The position numbers and the translations under genes are program-made. The notes beneath the pieces are model-generated. The model had not been told where the DNA came from and did no database searches. It was given only the letters and a program-made list of their open reading frames with translations. Shown here one piece after another: positions 1 to 13,326 of a stretch of DNA of 64,000 bases. The stretch's first letter is position 1, and each line of letters starts with the position of its first letter. This DNA is from an uncultured Pelagibacteraceae bacterium (GTDB lineage: Bacteria; Pseudomonadota; Alphaproteobacteria; Pelagibacterales; Pelagibacteraceae). Location: contig CACICF010000001.1 of the NCBI GenBank assembly GCA_902584995.1, forward strand, positions 62,001-126,000, given 5' to 3'.

Positions 1-444
1 TAGTATAAGAGGTGCTTCATTGATCTCATCTAAAAGTTCCATAGGCTCTTCTTTGCTGGTTAAAGAAGTTTCATTTGATTTTGGATTAGGTTTTTTTTCT
101 ACATCTAGATTTATGACATTATTCTTTTTATCTTTTTTGTGATCTTCAGGAATAACTTCTATCTTCATATCTTGTTTTGAGGACGATTTTTTCTCTATAT
201 TTGACTTTTCATTAGAAACTGAACCTAGCACTGCACCGACTTCAACAGTATCTCCATCTTTTGAATTCATTTCTGATAATATCCCACTTATTGGAGAAGG
301 GACCTCTAAATTCACTTTATCAGTCTCAAGTTCAACAATAGCTTCATCCACTTCAACTGAGTCGCCGACTTTTTTAAGCCACTTTGAAACGGTTGCCTCT
401 GTTATACTCTCTCCTAATTCTGGAACTAATATTTTTTCACTCAT
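1..444 (-). CDS. sucB: Dihydrolipoamide succinyltransferase (E2 of 2-oxoglutarate dehydrogenase), N-terminal part
   Basis: This is the E2 core subunit of the 2-oxoglutarate dehydrogenase complex, which transfers the succinyl group from E1 to CoA through a lipoyl arm. Only the first 148 codons are inside the window. They translate to [17 protein letters not shown] followed by a lipoyl domain whose [12 protein letters not shown] motif holds the lipoylated lysine (about residue 43). A Lys/Glu/Ser-rich linker follows from about residue 95. The start codon overlaps the sucA stop as TAATG, so sucA and sucB are probably translationally coupled. The peripheral-subunit-binding and catalytic domains lie beyond position 1. 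Neighbouring sucA, sucCD and mdh favour the succinyl-transferring E2 over acetyl- or branched-chain E2. Confidence 0.93.
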   Translation of the reverse strand, partial: MSEKILVPELGESITEATVSKWLKKVGDSVEVDEAIVELETDKVNLEVPSPISGILSEMNSKDGDTVEVGAVLGSVSNEKSNIEKKSSSKQDMKIEVIPEDHKKDKKNNVINLDVEKKPNPKSNETSLTSKEEPMELLDEINEAPLIL

Positions 445-3338
445 TATTCAAAAACTTTTTTTATAATTTCTTCTTGTTCTACCAAATGCCTTTTTGCGTA
501 GCCAGTTGCAGGTGATGCATCAGGATTTCTTCCAATATAAAAAATATTATTATTTTTAGCTTTAATAGTTTCTAATGTCCATTGAATATAATCTCTCACT
601 GAAAACCATGCTCCCATATTTTTTGGTTCCTCTTGGCACCAATAGAATTTAGCCTTATTTGCATAAGGTCTTAGTTCTTTGACTAAGCTTTTTACAGGGA
701 AAGGATATAACTGTTCAATTCTAAATAAAATTACATCATCTCTTTTAATTTTTTCTCTTGCAGCTAATAAATCAAAGTAAACTTTTCCAGAACAAAGAAT
801 AACTTTTTCAATTTCGTCAGGATTTTTTAATTTTATAAAATTTTCGTTATCATTATTTAATGCGTGATCCCATAAAATACGATGAAATGATGTTTGCTTA
901 TTAAAATCCTTAATATCTGAAACACAATATTTATTTCTTAAAAGTGACTTTGGTGTCATTAAAACTAAAGGTTTTCTGAAGTCACGATGAATTTGCCTTC
1001 TAAGAGCATGAAAATAATTCGCTGGCGTAGTACAGTTCATCACTTGAAGATTATCATTAGCGCACAACTGCAAAAATCTCTCTAATCTTGCAGATGAATG
1101 TTCAGGTCCTTGGCCTTCATAACCATGAGGCAATAACATTACTAATCCAGAAGCTCTCTGCCATTTTCTTTCACCCGAAGATATAAATTGATCTATAATG
1201 ACTTGTGCTCCATTCGCAAAATCACCAAATTGTGCTTCCCAAATTGTTAATGTATTTGGCTCAACTAAACTGTATCCATATTCAAAACCAAGAACTGCTA
1301 ACTCTGATAGGAAACTGTCAACAATCTCAAATTTTTTTTGTGTTTTTGAGATACTATTCAACGGTATATATCTAGAATTATCCTCTTGATTTCGTAAAAC
1401 TGAGTGCCTTTGGCTAAAGGTTCCTCTTCCAGAGTCTTGACCTACAAATCTTACTGGAAAGCCTTCATTTAATAATGATCCAAAAGCAAGTGCTTCTGCT
1501 GATGACCAATCAATATTAGAACCTTGATCAATTGTTTTTTTTCTGTTTTGAAATATTTTATTAATTGTCTTATGAACATTAATCCCATTTGGAATTATAT
1601 TTATTTTATCTGAGATATTTCTCAAGAGATCAGGATCTGCACCTGTGATCCCCTTTTTATCTTTTCCTTTTTTAGGTTTGTAACTCGACCAAGCTCCTTC
1701 AAACCATTCTATTTTTGGTTTGTAATCCTTTGCAGTTTTAAATTGATCATCTAATAAAGTTTTAAATTTTTTAATTTGATTATTTAAATCATTTTCTGAA
1801 AGTAAATCCTCATCTATAAGTTTTGATCCATAAATTTTTGCCGCAGAAGGATGTGATCTTATTTTTTTGTACATAAGAGGTTGGGTGAAAGAGGGCTCAT
1901 CTCCCTCATTATGTCCAAATCTTCTATAACAAACTAAATCTAAAACCACATCTCGATTAAATTTAAGCCTGAACTCTGTTGCAATTCTTGATCCATAAAC
2001 TACAGCCTCTGGATCATCTCCATTAACGTGTATTATTGGAGCCTCAACCATTTTAGCAATATCTGATGGGTGAGGTGAGGATCTTGCAAATCTTGGGCTA
2101 GTTGTAAAACCAATTTGATTATTTACAATTATGTGAATTGTTCCGCCTGTATTATGACCTGGTAAACCAGACATTGCAAAACATTCAGCTACAACACCTT
2201 GTCCAGCAAAAGCAGCATCTCCATGAATTAAAATTGGAATAACCTTATTTCTTTTTGCATCTTTGTGAAAAAATTGCTTTGCTCTGGTTTGACCTAGGAC
2301 TACTGGATTAACTGCTTCTAAATGTGAGGGATTATCAGTTAGACTTACATGAACAACATTTCCATCAAATTCTCTATCAGAAGATGCACCCAAATGATAT
2401 TTTACATCGCCGGCGCTGTCTTCCTCTGTATTATTGATTTCACCAGCAAACTCGTTAAATATTCTTTTGTATGATTTTTGTAGAACGTTAGCTAAAACAT
2501 TTAGTCTTCCCCTGTGGGACATACCAATCTTAACTTCTTTAATATTTGACTGACCACCAATTTTAATTATTTGCTCTAACGCGGGTATCAAACTTTCACC
2601 ACCATCAAGACCAAATCTTTTTGATCCCACATATTTTGTGTGTAAAAATTTTTCAAAACCTTCAGCTTGTATTAATTTGTTTAAGATTGCATTTTTTCCA
2701 TTTACTGTAAATTTCAATGCATTTTCATCTTTTTCAACTCTATCTCGAAACCATTTTCTTTCTGTTGGATTTGAGATATGCATATATTCATAACCAATAT
2801 TTCCGCAATAAATTTTTCTTAATATAGAGAGAATTTCTTTTATGTTAGAATATTCTTTATTTAAGACGCCATCTAAGTAAATTTTTTTACTATAGTCATC
2901 TCTTTTAAATCCATAATTTTCAGGATGTAATTCGTCAAGATACTCGCTTTCTCTCATTTCTAATGGATCAACTTTTGATAATAAATGACCACGCTGTCTA
3001 TAAGCTCTAATCAAAGAGACTGCTTTAATAGAATTACTGTTACTTGCGACTATATCGTTTTGATCTATTTCTTTATTTTGACTTTCTAGAATCTCAATTT
3101 CATTTTCAAGTATTTTACTCTCATCAATTTTATTTTTTCTTGGACTCCAAGATGGTCCATTAACCTCTTTAACAATCGAATTAATATCATCGCCAATATC
3201 TATAAAATATTTTTTCCAACTCTCAGGTAAATTTGGATCATTATTTACATACTTCACATACATTTGTTCAATAAATGCACTATTTGATTTATTAAGAAAT
3301 GAAGTTTTTTTGTATTCTAAATTTTTAGATGATGACAT
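444..3338 (-). CDS. sucA: 2-oxoglutarate dehydrogenase E1 component
   Basis: This thiamine-diphosphate-dependent E1 decarboxylates 2-oxoglutarate and succinylates the lipoyl group of SucB. At 964 residues it is close to the usual 930-990. Visible family features are the N-terminal segment with [19 protein letters not shown], the [11 protein letters not shown] block, the diphosphate-binding [10 protein letters not shown] block, and the transketolase-like C-terminal half with [20 protein letters not shown]. It sits between sucD and sucB, as in many alphaproteobacteria. A 33-base gap separates it from sucD, and it overlaps the sucB start by one base. Nothing suggests truncation. Confidence 0.97.
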   Translation of the reverse strand: MSSSKNLEYKKTSFLNKSNSAFIEQMYVKYVNNDPNLPESWKKYFIDIGDDINSIVKEVNGPSWSPRKNKIDESKILENEIEILESQNKEIDQNDIVASNSNSIKAVSLIRAYRQRGHLLSKVDPLEMRESEYLDELHPENYGFKRDDYSKKIYLDGVLNKEYSNIKEILSILRKIYCGNIGYEYMHISNPTERKWFRDRVEKDENALKFTVNGKNAILNKLIQAEGFEKFLHTKYVGSKRFGLDGGESLIPALEQIIKIGGQSNIKEVKIGMSHRGRLNVLANVLQKSYKRIFNEFAGEINNTEEDSAGDVKYHLGASSDREFDGNVVHVSLTDNPSHLEAVNPVVLGQTRAKQFFHKDAKRNKVIPILIHGDAAFAGQGVVAECFAMSGLPGHNTGGTIHIIVNNQIGFTTSPRFARSSPHPSDIAKMVEAPIIHVNGDDPEAVVYGSRIATEFRLKFNRDVVLDLVCYRRFGHNEGDEPSFTQPLMYKKIRSHPSAAKIYGSKLIDEDLLSENDLNNQIKKFKTLLDDQFKTAKDYKPKIEWFEGAWSSYKPKKGKDKKGITGADPDLLRNISDKINIIPNGINVHKTINKIFQNRKKTIDQGSNIDWSSAEALAFGSLLNEGFPVRFVGQDSGRGTFSQRHSVLRNQEDNSRYIPLNSISKTQKKFEIVDSFLSELAVLGFEYGYSLVEPNTLTIWEAQFGDFANGAQVIIDQFISSGERKWQRASGLVMLLPHGYEGQGPEHSSARLERFLQLCANDNLQVMNCTTPANYFHALRRQIHRDFRKPLVLMTPKSLLRNKYCVSDIKDFNKQTSFHRILWDHALNNDNENFIKLKNPDEIEKVILCSGKVYFDLLAAREKIKRDDVILFRIEQLYPFPVKSLVKELRPYANKAKFYWCQEEPKNMGAWFSVRDYIQWTLETIKAKNNNIFYIGRNPDASPATGYAKRHLVEQEEIIKKVFE

Positions 3339-3371
3339 TTTTAAATATAATTATACACAAATAAGGTGTTA

Positions 3372-4247
3372 TCAATTAGACAATTTATTCAATAGAGTTA
3401 TTCCAATTTCAGATGGTGATTTTGCCATTGTAATACCAGATTTTTCCATAATTTTAATTTTTTCATCAGCGTTACCTTTTCCACCTGATATTATTGCACC
3501 AGCATGACCCATTCTTCTACCAGGTGGTGCTGTAATTCCGGCTACAAATCCAACCATTGGTTTTTGTATCTTATGACTTTTTATAAATTCTGCAGCTTCC
3601 TCTTCAGCAGTACCTCCGATCTCACCAATCATGACTATAGACTCAGTTTTTTCATCATTTAAAAACAGATCTAGACAATCAATAAAATTTGTACCATTTA
3701 TTGGATCTCCACCTATTCCTATACATGTAGATTGACCGAGGCCATTTTCTGAGGTTTGGGCTACAGCCTCATAAGTTAAAGTTCCTGACCTAGAAACAAT
3801 TCCTACTGTTCCTTTTTTATGAATATTTCCAGGCATTATTCCAATTTTACATTCATCAGGAGTTATTATACCTGGACAGTTGGGACCAATAAGTCTCGAT
3901 TTAGAGTTCGAAAGTCTTCTTTTTACTTTAAGCATGTCTAAAACTGGAATTCCCTCACTTATACATACAATCAATTCTATAGATGAATCAATTGCCTCTA
4001 TAATTGCTGAAGCTGCAAACTTTGCTGGAACATAAATCATTGTTGCATTTGCACCTGTCTGATCTTTAGCTTCTTTAACGGTATTAAAGACTGGTCTTTC
4101 CAAATGAATTTGACCTCCTTTTTTAGGAGTAACTCCACCGACCAAGTTAGTTCCATACTTAATAGATTGTTCAGAATGAAAAGTTCCATGAGCGCCAGTG
4201 AAACCTTGACAAATTACTTTCGTATCCTTGTTAATTAAAACTGACAT
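3372..4247 (-). CDS. sucD: Succinyl-CoA synthetase, alpha subunit
   Basis: The alpha subunit of succinyl-CoA ligase carries the CoA-binding domain and the active-site histidine that is phosphorylated during substrate-level phosphorylation. At 291 residues it is the standard length. The N-terminal CoA-binding Rossmann region starts with the segment [14 protein letters not shown]. The phosphohistidine loop reads [16 protein letters not shown] near residue 240. Its start overlaps the sucC stop by one base (TAATG), matching the fixed 1:1 partnership of the two subunits. Nothing is atypical. Confidence 0.97.
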   Translation of the reverse strand: MSVLINKDTKVICQGFTGAHGTFHSEQSIKYGTNLVGGVTPKKGGQIHLERPVFNTVKEAKDQTGANATMIYVPAKFAASAIIEAIDSSIELIVCISEGIPVLDMLKVKRRLSNSKSRLIGPNCPGIITPDECKIGIMPGNIHKKGTVGIVSRSGTLTYEAVAQTSENGLGQSTCIGIGGDPINGTNFIDCLDLFLNDEKTESIVMIGEIGGTAEEEAAEFIKSHKIQKPMVGFVAGITAPPGRRMGHAGAIISGGKGNADEKIKIMEKSGITMAKSPSEIGITLLNKLSN

Positions 4248-5407
4248 TATTTAATTGCCTCAACAATTTTTTTTGCTGCATCAGATAAATCATTCGCAGA
4301 AATAATCTCTAATCCTGAATTATCTAAAATTTCTTTTCCCTCTTTGAAATTTGTGCCTGCTAGTCTTACTACTAAAGGAACTTTAATTTTAATTTCTTTT
4401 GCTGCATCTACAACACCTTGTGCGAGTACGTCACATCTCATTATTCCTCCAAAAATATTTATTAGAATTCCTTTTACATTTTTGTCAGATAAGATAATTT
4501 TAAATGCTGCTGAAACTTTTTCTTTAGAGGCACCACCACCTACATCTAAAAAATTTGCAGGCTCTTCTCCATATAATTTAATAATATCCATGGTGGCCAT
4601 TGCTAGTCCAGCACCATTTACCATACATCCTATATTTCCGTCCAATTTAATGTAAGCAAGATCATATTTGCTTGCTTCAATTTCAGTTTCTTCTTCCTCA
4701 TTAAAATCTCTTAGTTTCTGAATTTCTGGATGTTTAAATAATGCATTTTCGTCAAAAGTCATCTTTGCATCCAAACATACAATTTTGTTTTTTTTGGTTA
4801 AAATGAGAGGATTTATCTCTACTAAATTTGCATCTGTATCAATGAACATTTTGTAAATTGATTTTATTAAATTGATTGCTTGTTTACTTGCATCGTTGTC
4901 TAAATCAAAAATTTTAATAATTTTGTTACAGTCTTCCTCTGAAATACTTTCATTAAAATCTACTTTAGTAGTGATTATTTTATCTGGTGATTTTTCAGCA
5001 ACTTCCTCAATATTCATTCCACCCTGATCGCTGGAAATAAATGCAATTTTTGCAGAAGCTCTATCAACAAGACAAGACAGATAGAATTCTTTTTCTATTT
5101 CTGATGCAGTTTCAACATACAATCTTTTCACCTCTCTTCCTAAGGGTCCAGTTTGATGAGTAACTAATGTTTTACCAAACAATTTTTTCGCTTCCTCTTC
5201 CAAAAGAGCAATATTATCAACAATTTTTACTCCTCCAGCCTTTCCTCTGCCTCCTGCATGAATTTGAGCTTTTAATACATACTTATCAACTTTGAGATTT
5301 TTTACTTTTTCAATTAATTCATTTACATTAAGAGCATAAACGCCTTCAGGTACAACCGCGCCATACTTTTTAAGTATTTCTTTTGCCTGGTGCTCGTGGA
5401 TATTCAT
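4247..5407 (-). CDS. sucC: Succinyl-CoA synthetase, beta subunit (ADP-forming)
   Basis: The beta subunit binds the nucleotide through an ATP-grasp fold and pairs with SucD to convert succinyl-CoA to succinate. The 386-residue length is typical. Visible blocks are [16 protein letters not shown] at the start, the glycine-rich [10 protein letters not shown] nucleotide loop near residue 55, [10 protein letters not shown], and the C-terminal CoA-ligase-type domain with NFLDVGGGA and [11 protein letters not shown]. The gene abuts mdh with no spacer and overlaps sucD by one base, so mdh-sucC-sucD looks like one transcript. Confidence 0.97.
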   Translation of the reverse strand: MNIHEHQAKEILKKYGAVVPEGVYALNVNELIEKVKNLKVDKYVLKAQIHAGGRGKAGGVKIVDNIALLEEEAKKLFGKTLVTHQTGPLGREVKRLYVETASEIEKEFYLSCLVDRASAKIAFISSDQGGMNIEEVAEKSPDKIITTKVDFNESISEEDCNKIIKIFDLDNDASKQAINLIKSIYKMFIDTDANLVEINPLILTKKNKIVCLDAKMTFDENALFKHPEIQKLRDFNEEEETEIEASKYDLAYIKLDGNIGCMVNGAGLAMATMDIIKLYGEEPANFLDVGGGASKEKVSAAFKIILSDKNVKGILINIFGGIMRCDVLAQGVVDAAKEIKIKVPLVVRLAGTNFKEGKEILDNSGLEIISANDLSDAAKKIVEAIK

Positions 5408-7868
<2,461 letters not shown>

Positions 7869-7892
7869 GATTGAAATTATTTAATTAAGTAA

Positions 7893-8663
7893 TCAAGCTG
7901 TTGCAAGCATTTTCTTTATCTCTGCAATAGCTTTTGCAGGATTTAAGCCCTTAGGGCAAGCATTTGTACAATTCAAGATAGTATGACATCTGTAAAGTTT
8001 AAGTTCGTCAGCAACTTTTTTAAGTCTTTCTTTTCTGTCCTCGTCTCTACTATCAATTATCCACCTGTAAGCTTGAAGTAAAACTGCAGGACCTAAATAT
8101 TTTTCACCATTCCACCAATAACTTGGGCAGGATGTTGAACAGCATGCACACATTATACACTCATATAAACCATCTAATTTTGCTCTATCCTCTTTTGTCT
8201 GAATGTTTTCTTTGTCATTTATCTTTGTTGTTTTTAGCCAAGGTTCAACTGACTCGTATTGTTTGTAAAGAGTGCTTAAGTCTCCAATTAAATCTTTTAA
8301 GACTTTTAAATGTGGTAATGGATAAATATCGATATCTCCATCTAATTCAGAATGAGATTTGGTACACGCTAGACCGTTCTTTCCATTCATATTCATTGCA
8401 CATGACCCACATACTCCATGAGCACATGATCTTCTATATGCGATAGACGGATCAATTTCATTTTTGATTTTATTTAAAATATCTAAAACTTTAGAAGAGC
8501 AATTATCCATATCAACCTCATAAGTATCAATTCTTGGATTTTCATTTTTAGATGGATCCCATCTATAAACATTTACTTTTCTTATATTTTTTGATCCTGT
8601 TTTGTCTTTGTAATATTGACCTTTTTTTATTTTTGAATTTGACGGTAAATTAAACTGTACCAT
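7893..8663 (-). CDS. sdhB: Succinate dehydrogenase iron-sulfur subunit
   Basis: SdhB carries electrons from the SdhA flavin to the membrane quinone site through three iron-sulfur clusters. The 256-residue protein shows the 2Fe-2S cysteine set ([18 protein letters not shown], then a later Cys in GLACTKS). It also has the C-terminal ferredoxin-like clusters [18 protein letters not shown] and [17 protein letters not shown]. Length and motifs are ordinary. The start overlaps the sdhA stop by one base. Gene order sdhC-sdhD-sdhA-sdhB on the minus strand is the classical bacterial order. Confidence 0.97.
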   Translation of the reverse strand: MVQFNLPSNSKIKKGQYYKDKTGSKNIRKVNVYRWDPSKNENPRIDTYEVDMDNCSSKVLDILNKIKNEIDPSIAYRRSCAHGVCGSCAMNMNGKNGLACTKSHSELDGDIDIYPLPHLKVLKDLIGDLSTLYKQYESVEPWLKTTKINDKENIQTKEDRAKLDGLYECIMCACCSTSCPSYWWNGEKYLGPAVLLQAYRWIIDSRDEDRKERLKKVADELKLYRCHTILNCTNACPKGLNPAKAIAEIKKMLATA

Positions 8664-10438
8664 TAATATACTCTTTCCTGAGGAGGAAAATATTGTACAT
8701 CATTAGTTAGTGTTGATCTATGAACTGGTCTATAATTTATTTTTGTTTTAGAGCCATTGCACCATGAGAGAGTATGTTGCATATAATTTTCATCATCTCT
8801 TTTCGGATAGTCTTCTCTTGCATGTGCTCCTCTACTTTCTTTTCTGTGATATGCTGAGTCCATAGTAGTAATCGCTTGTCTAATTAAGTTATCGAATTCT
8901 AAAGTTTCGACTAGATCTGTATTAAATATTAATGATTTATCTTTAACAGATAAAGATTCCATGCCTTCAAAAGGTTTTCTTATTTCATCAACACCTTCCT
9001 TTAAAGTCTTTTCAGTTCTAAATACAGCACACTTAGACTGCATCGTTTTTTGCATTGATAGTCTAAGTTCAGATGTGGGGTTAGAACCTTCAGAATTTCT
9101 AAGTTTATCAAATCTATCTAAACATCTATCAGTCTCACTTTTATCGATTTCGTCATGTTTAATTCCTGGTTTTACAAGTTCTGCTGCTCTTTTTGCAGCT
9201 GCTCTTCCAAAAACTACAAGATCAATTAATGAGTTTGAGCCCAATCTATTAGCACCGTGAACAGAAACACATGCAGCTTCTCCAATTGCCATTAAACCAG
9301 GAACAGTTTTCTCCGATCCATTAACTGTAAGAACTTCGGCCTTATAGTTTGTTGGTATTCCTCCCATGTTGTAATGCACAGTTGGAACAACTGGTATTGG
9401 CTCCTTAGTTACATCAACGTTAGCAAATAATTTTGAAGCTTCAGAAATACCTGGTAATCTTTCATCTATAACTTTAGGATCTAAATGATCTATATGAAGA
9501 TGAACATGATCTTGATCTTTTCCTATACCTCTACCTTCATTTATTTCTACCGCAATTGATCTACTTACCACGTCTCTTGATGCTAAATCTTTAGCTTTTG
9601 GTGCATAACGCTCCATAAATCTTTCACCTTTTGAATTTACTAAATAACCTCCTTCACCTCTAACACCTTCTGAAATTAAAGTTCCATGGCCGTATATACC
9701 AGTGGGGTGAAATTGTACAAATTCCATGTCTTGTAAAGGTAAACCAGCTCTTAAAACCATCGCATTACCATCTCCAGTACAAGTATGAGCAGAAGTAGCT
9801 GAGTAATATACTTTTCCATACCCTCCTGTTGCAATAATTGTTATGTGAGATCTGAATCTGTGTATGGTTCCGTCGTTAAGGTTCCAAGCAATTAAACCTT
9901 TACATGCTCCATCTTTCATTATTAAATCTAGTGCAAAGTACTCAATAAAAAATTCTGTATTGTGCTTCAAAGCTTGTCCATACAGAGTGTGAAGTATTGC
10001 ATGACCTGTTCTATCAGCCGCCGCACATGTTCTCTGAACTGTCTCATTTCCATAATTTTTTGTCATACCTCCAAAGGGCCTTTGATAGATTTTTCCATCC
10101 TCTGTTCTGCTAAACGGAACTCCATACTTTTCTAATTCTAACACTGCTGCTGGGGCTTCTTTACACAAATACTCAATTGAGTCCTGGTCACCTAACCAAT
10201 CTGCACCTTTAACTGTATCATACATGTGCCATCTCCAGTCATCCTCACCCATATTTCCTAACGCTGCAGAAATACCTCCTTGTGCAGCAGAAGTATGACT
10301 TCTTGTGGGAAATACTTTTGACACACAGGCTGTTTTTAGACCAGCTTCACTAAGGCCAACTGCAGCTCTTAAACCTGAGCCACCAGCACCCAAGACAACT
10401 ACATCATATTCATGATCAATTATTTTGTACGAACTCAT
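8663..10438 (-). CDS. sdhA: Succinate dehydrogenase flavoprotein subunit
   Basis: SdhA oxidises succinate to fumarate with covalently bound FAD. The 591-residue protein has the N-terminal dinucleotide motif [18 protein letters not shown]. The histidine of [17 protein letters not shown] is the usual site of flavin attachment. It also has [17 protein letters not shown] and the [19 protein letters not shown] block near residue 400. The C terminus is the typical helical cap ending in [12 protein letters not shown]. It lies two bases downstream of sdhD. All features are standard. Confidence 0.98.
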   Translation of the reverse strand: MSSYKIIDHEYDVVVLGAGGSGLRAAVGLSEAGLKTACVSKVFPTRSHTSAAQGGISAALGNMGEDDWRWHMYDTVKGADWLGDQDSIEYLCKEAPAAVLELEKYGVPFSRTEDGKIYQRPFGGMTKNYGNETVQRTCAAADRTGHAILHTLYGQALKHNTEFFIEYFALDLIMKDGACKGLIAWNLNDGTIHRFRSHITIIATGGYGKVYYSATSAHTCTGDGNAMVLRAGLPLQDMEFVQFHPTGIYGHGTLISEGVRGEGGYLVNSKGERFMERYAPKAKDLASRDVVSRSIAVEINEGRGIGKDQDHVHLHIDHLDPKVIDERLPGISEASKLFANVDVTKEPIPVVPTVHYNMGGIPTNYKAEVLTVNGSEKTVPGLMAIGEAACVSVHGANRLGSNSLIDLVVFGRAAAKRAAELVKPGIKHDEIDKSETDRCLDRFDKLRNSEGSNPTSELRLSMQKTMQSKCAVFRTEKTLKEGVDEIRKPFEGMESLSVKDKSLIFNTDLVETLEFDNLIRQAITTMDSAYHRKESRGAHAREDYPKRDDENYMQHTLSWCNGSKTKINYRPVHRSTLTNDVQYFPPQERVY

Positions 10439-10440
10439 AA

Positions 10441-10764
10441 CTATAAATTAAATACTAAGATAATTATTAATAATGGAAATACTATAGCAAAGATATTTAA
10501 GGTTTTATTTGCGGCATTTTTGATATTTTTGTCTTCAATATAATCTTCAAAAACCTCGCTTATGCTTAGTGCAGAGAAAAAATATGCAAAAATCAAAAAC
10601 ATGCTAAATAATAATTTGGATGGCTGTGAAGATATAAATGTTAGTACCTCATTATAGCTTTTGTCATAAATAGAAGCCAAACTCATTGCAAACCATATCA
10701 TTAAAGGTATTAAAATTGCTGAACTTACTTTTAAAAACAACCATTTCTTAGTTACAGATCCCAT
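10441..10764 (-). CDS. sdhD: Succinate dehydrogenase membrane anchor subunit, lacking histidine
   Basis: A small membrane protein of 107 residues with three hydrophobic segments (about 10-32, 46-72 and 86-106). Its position between sdhC and sdhA, with a one-base overlap to sdhC, identifies it as SdhD. The EDYI segment near residue 76 matches the family's conserved Asp-Tyr pair next to the quinone site. Unusually, the protein contains no histidine at all. Aligned back from that Asp, the place where E. coli SdhD has its heme b axial histidine holds Phe (in [17 protein letters not shown]). Heme may be absent or differently ligated here; that is inference. Confidence 0.85.
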   Translation of the reverse strand: MGSVTKKWLFLKVSSAILIPLMIWFAMSLASIYDKSYNEVLTFISSQPSKLLFSMFLIFAYFFSALSISEVFEDYIEDKNIKNAANKTLNIFAIVFPLLIIILVFNL

Positions 10765-11147
10765 TAAATTATTAACCTTCCAATAGCATAAATTAAAACT
10801 GATAAAGGAAAAGAGCCAATCAAAACAATCAATCCAGATATTTTTGTAGTTTTGGGTTCAAAACCATATCCTAAGTCCATTACCAAATGTCTTATCTCAC
10901 TTAGAACTTGAAATGTGAAAGACCAGATTGTTCCAATACAAATAAATTTACCGAAAAAAGAAGACAAAAAAGAACTTATGTGTTCATAATAACCCTCACC
11001 CAATAATAATGAGGCTATCCATAAACCTATTAAAGTAATAGCAAAAAAATTTATTATACCAGTTATCCGATGTGATATTGAAACCAATGAGGAGATGTGC
11101 CAGTTATAAATCTGTATATGTGGTGATATTGGATTTTTATCTTCCAT
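10764..11147 (-). CDS. sdhC: Succinate dehydrogenase cytochrome b556 subunit
   Basis: SdhC is the larger membrane anchor of complex II. The 127-residue protein begins with the family's short soluble lead ISPHIQIYNWHISSLVSISHRITG. The Ser and Arg of SISHR correspond to the quinone-site Ser27/Arg31 of E. coli. Three hydrophobic segments follow. The second conserved motif EIRHLVMDLGYGF carries the expected heme-ligand histidine, so this subunit keeps its half of the heme site although SdhD does not. The start lies inside the last 11 bases of asd, an overlap suggesting co-translation. Confidence 0.94.
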   Translation of the reverse strand: MEDKNPISPHIQIYNWHISSLVSISHRITGIINFFAITLIGLWIASLLLGEGYYEHISSFLSSFFGKFICIGTIWSFTFQVLSEIRHLVMDLGYGFEPKTTKISGLIVLIGSFPLSVLIYAIGRLII

Positions 11148-12147
11148 AAAAATCTTTTTCTATTAAAGATTCAGCAATTTCAACAGCATTAAGTGCTGCA
11201 CCTTTTAATAAATTATCTGATACTATCCACATATTAATTGAATTAGGTTGAGATGAGTCATCTCGGATTCTTGATACAAATGTCTCAAATTTATCCTCAG
11301 CCTCAATTGGAGTAATGTATCCACCATCTTTATGTTCATCAACTACTTTACATCCTGGAGATGATGATAAAACAGTTTTTACCTCCTCTAAGTTATGTTT
11401 CTTGTTAAATTCTACATTCACACTTATTGAGTGAGAAACGAGAACTGGAATTCTTACACAAGTAGAGGTAATACTAATTTTATTGTCTAAAATTTTTTTC
11501 ACTTCATCATGATTTTTTTGCTCCTCTTTTGTACTTCCGTTTTCTAGAAAGCTATCAATATGTGGTATTGCATTGAAAGCAATCTGCTTAGTAAAATTTT
11601 TAGACTGAACATTTTTGTTTTCCAATACTTCCTTTGTTTGAGATATCAATTCATCCATGCCAGCTTTTCCTGCGCCTGATACTGACTGGTAAGTAGATGC
11701 AACTATTCTTTTGACATTATATAAGTCGTGTAAAGGTTTAAGAGCTACAACTATTGGAATTACAGAACAATTAGCATTTGCTATAATATTTTTATTTTTA
11801 AATTTTGGTAATTCTTTTGAATTTACTTCAGGTACAATTAAAGGTATTTCAGGATCTTTTCTAAAAAATTTTGAATTATCTATAACGATTGATTTTTCGG
11901 CAGCTATTGGCGCCCATTTTTCAGCTATTGCTGATCCAGCTGCAAAAAATGTTATTTTTACTTTTGAAAAATCAAATTCTTCTAAGTTTATTACTTTATG
12001 TTCTTTGCCTAAAAAATGTATTTTTTTTCCAGCACTATTTGGGGAAGCAACTAAGTAAGCTTCAGTTACAGGAAAATTTTTTTTTTCCAAAACTTCAATT
12101 AATTTTCGACCTACGTTTCCAGTTGCACCAACTATTGCTATATTCAT
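11137..12147 (-). CDS. asd: Aspartate-semialdehyde dehydrogenase
   Basis: This NADPH-dependent enzyme makes aspartate semialdehyde for lysine/diaminopimelate, threonine and methionine synthesis. The 336-residue protein has the Rossmann start MNIAIVGATGNVGRKLIEVL. The catalytic cysteine is in IANANCSVIPIVVALKPL near residue 130, and ASTYQSVSGAGKAGMDEL follows. It lies 18 bases downstream of dmdA and overlaps sdhC by 11 bases. An amino-acid gene sitting between a DMSP gene and the sdh operon is a placement of convenience rather than an obvious pathway link. Confidence 0.95.
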   Translation of the reverse strand: MNIAIVGATGNVGRKLIEVLEKKNFPVTEAYLVASPNSAGKKIHFLGKEHKVINLEEFDFSKVKITFFAAGSAIAEKWAPIAAEKSIVIDNSKFFRKDPEIPLIVPEVNSKELPKFKNKNIIANANCSVIPIVVALKPLHDLYNVKRIVASTYQSVSGAGKAGMDELISQTKEVLENKNVQSKNFTKQIAFNAIPHIDSFLENGSTKEEQKNHDEVKKILDNKISITSTCVRIPVLVSHSISVNVEFNKKHNLEEVKTVLSSSPGCKVVDEHKDGGYITPIEAEDKFETFVSRIRDDSSQPNSINMWIVSDNLLKGAALNAVEIAESLIEKDFYGR

Positions 12148-12165
12148 GATATTTAGAGTTTTATA

Positions 12166-13275
12166 CTAAATGAAAGGTAAATCACAAACTTTTCCATCAA
12201 AATGATTACCATTTATATTGATTTTGAAGGATTTCGACTCCTCAAAGTGAGGTTTATTTATCATTGCAATTCCAATAACTTGGCCGAATGTTGGATTATA
12301 ACATCCGGATCTTAATTCTCCAATTACTTGATTATTTTCATCAATTAAATCCATTGAACCAGTAACATTTATTTCCTTAGTATCAATTTTCACTCCCATC
12401 AATTTTTTTTTAATTCCTTCTAATTTTATTTTCTTTAATTTTTCTTTACCTAAAAAATCTACGTCACTGTCAATATTGATATATTTATCAAATCCACATT
12501 CATATGGATTGTCTCCATTATCCATGTCATTACCATGTGAAAGTAAACCACTCTCAATACGTTCAATTAAATTTGGCCCACCTGGTTTAATATTAAATTC
12601 TTTACCAATTTCAAAAAGGTGATCATATAGTTTTAAACCTGACTCGTTGTGTTCCATATAAATTTCATAGCCACCTTGTTTAGACCATCCAGATTTTGCA
12701 ATAAGATGTTTATCTCCGCCAAATTCAAAATAATCAAAGCCAAAAAATTTTAAATTTACAATTTTTTCTCCAAAAACTTTTTCCATTAATTGGAATGATT
12801 TTGGTCCTTGCACTGCCATTATATCAACATCAGGTTCAGAAATTTTTACATCAAATTTGTTTCCAATCGCTAATCCTTTAGCAAATAGAATTACATCTGA
12901 GTCAGCTAAAGAAATCCACCATCTATTTTCATTTAATCGTAGGACCACAGGATCGTTAATTAAACCTGCATTATCATCAATGATTGGGCAGTAATAACAT
13001 CTTCCATCTTTAGATTTTGATAAATCTCTACAAGTCATTAGTTGAACTAATTTAGCAGAATCCTTACCAGAAATTTCAACTTGTCTTTCAGCGGCAACAT
13101 CCCAAATTTGAACATGCTCTTTCAAGTGATGATAAGCATCTTCTACAGAACCAAATGCTGCTGGCAACAACATATGATTATAAATGGTGTAAGCAGTCAC
13201 ACCTTGTTTCTCAATTCTAGAGGTATACGGTGTTCCCCTTAGTCTTCTTGATTTTGCTATTAAAAAGTTTTTCAT
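12166..13275 (-). CDS. dmdA: DMSP demethylase (tetrahydrofolate-dependent, GcvT-like fold)
   Basis: DmdA transfers a methyl group from dimethylsulfoniopropionate to tetrahydrofolate, leaving 3-methylmercaptopropionate. The 369-residue protein has the GcvT/aminomethyltransferase fold but differs from GcvT. Features I recognise from Pelagibacter DmdA are the segments [19 protein letters not shown] and [19 protein letters not shown], plus [19 protein letters not shown] and the ending GKVCDLPFI. The call rests on remembered similarity plus context: genes for the next two steps, dmdB and dmdC, lie directly upstream on the same strand. A plain glycine-cleavage T protein is unlikely because no gcvH or gcvP is near. 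Confidence 0.92.
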   Translation of the reverse strand: MKNFLIAKSRRLRGTPYTSRIEKQGVTAYTIYNHMLLPAAFGSVEDAYHHLKEHVQIWDVAAERQVEISGKDSAKLVQLMTCRDLSKSKDGRCYYCPIIDDNAGLINDPVVLRLNENRWWISLADSDVILFAKGLAIGNKFDVKISEPDVDIMAVQGPKSFQLMEKVFGEKIVNLKFFGFDYFEFGGDKHLIAKSGWSKQGGYEIYMEHNESGLKLYDHLFEIGKEFNIKPGGPNLIERIESGLLSHGNDMDNGDNPYECGFDKYINIDSDVDFLGKEKLKKIKLEGIKKKLMGVKIDTKEINVTGSMDLIDENNQVIGELRSGCYNPTFGQVIGIAMINKPHFEESKSFKININGNHFDGKVCDLPFI

Positions 13276-13326
13276 TTATTTTTCCGCATTACTGTCATCT
13301 TATTCCAATTTTGTAAAGAAACTATA

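Noticed and set aside
8961-9260. Long opposite-strand open frames inside sdhA, ftsY, dctM and other genes
   Set aside because: They lie entirely within confidently identified genes, have no family features and no overlap-style packing; they are shadows of the real frames.
12166-13275. Glycine cleavage T protein (gcvT)
   Set aside because: The fold is shared, but the sequence resembles DmdA and its neighbours are dmdB and dmdC; no gcvH or gcvP is adjacent.
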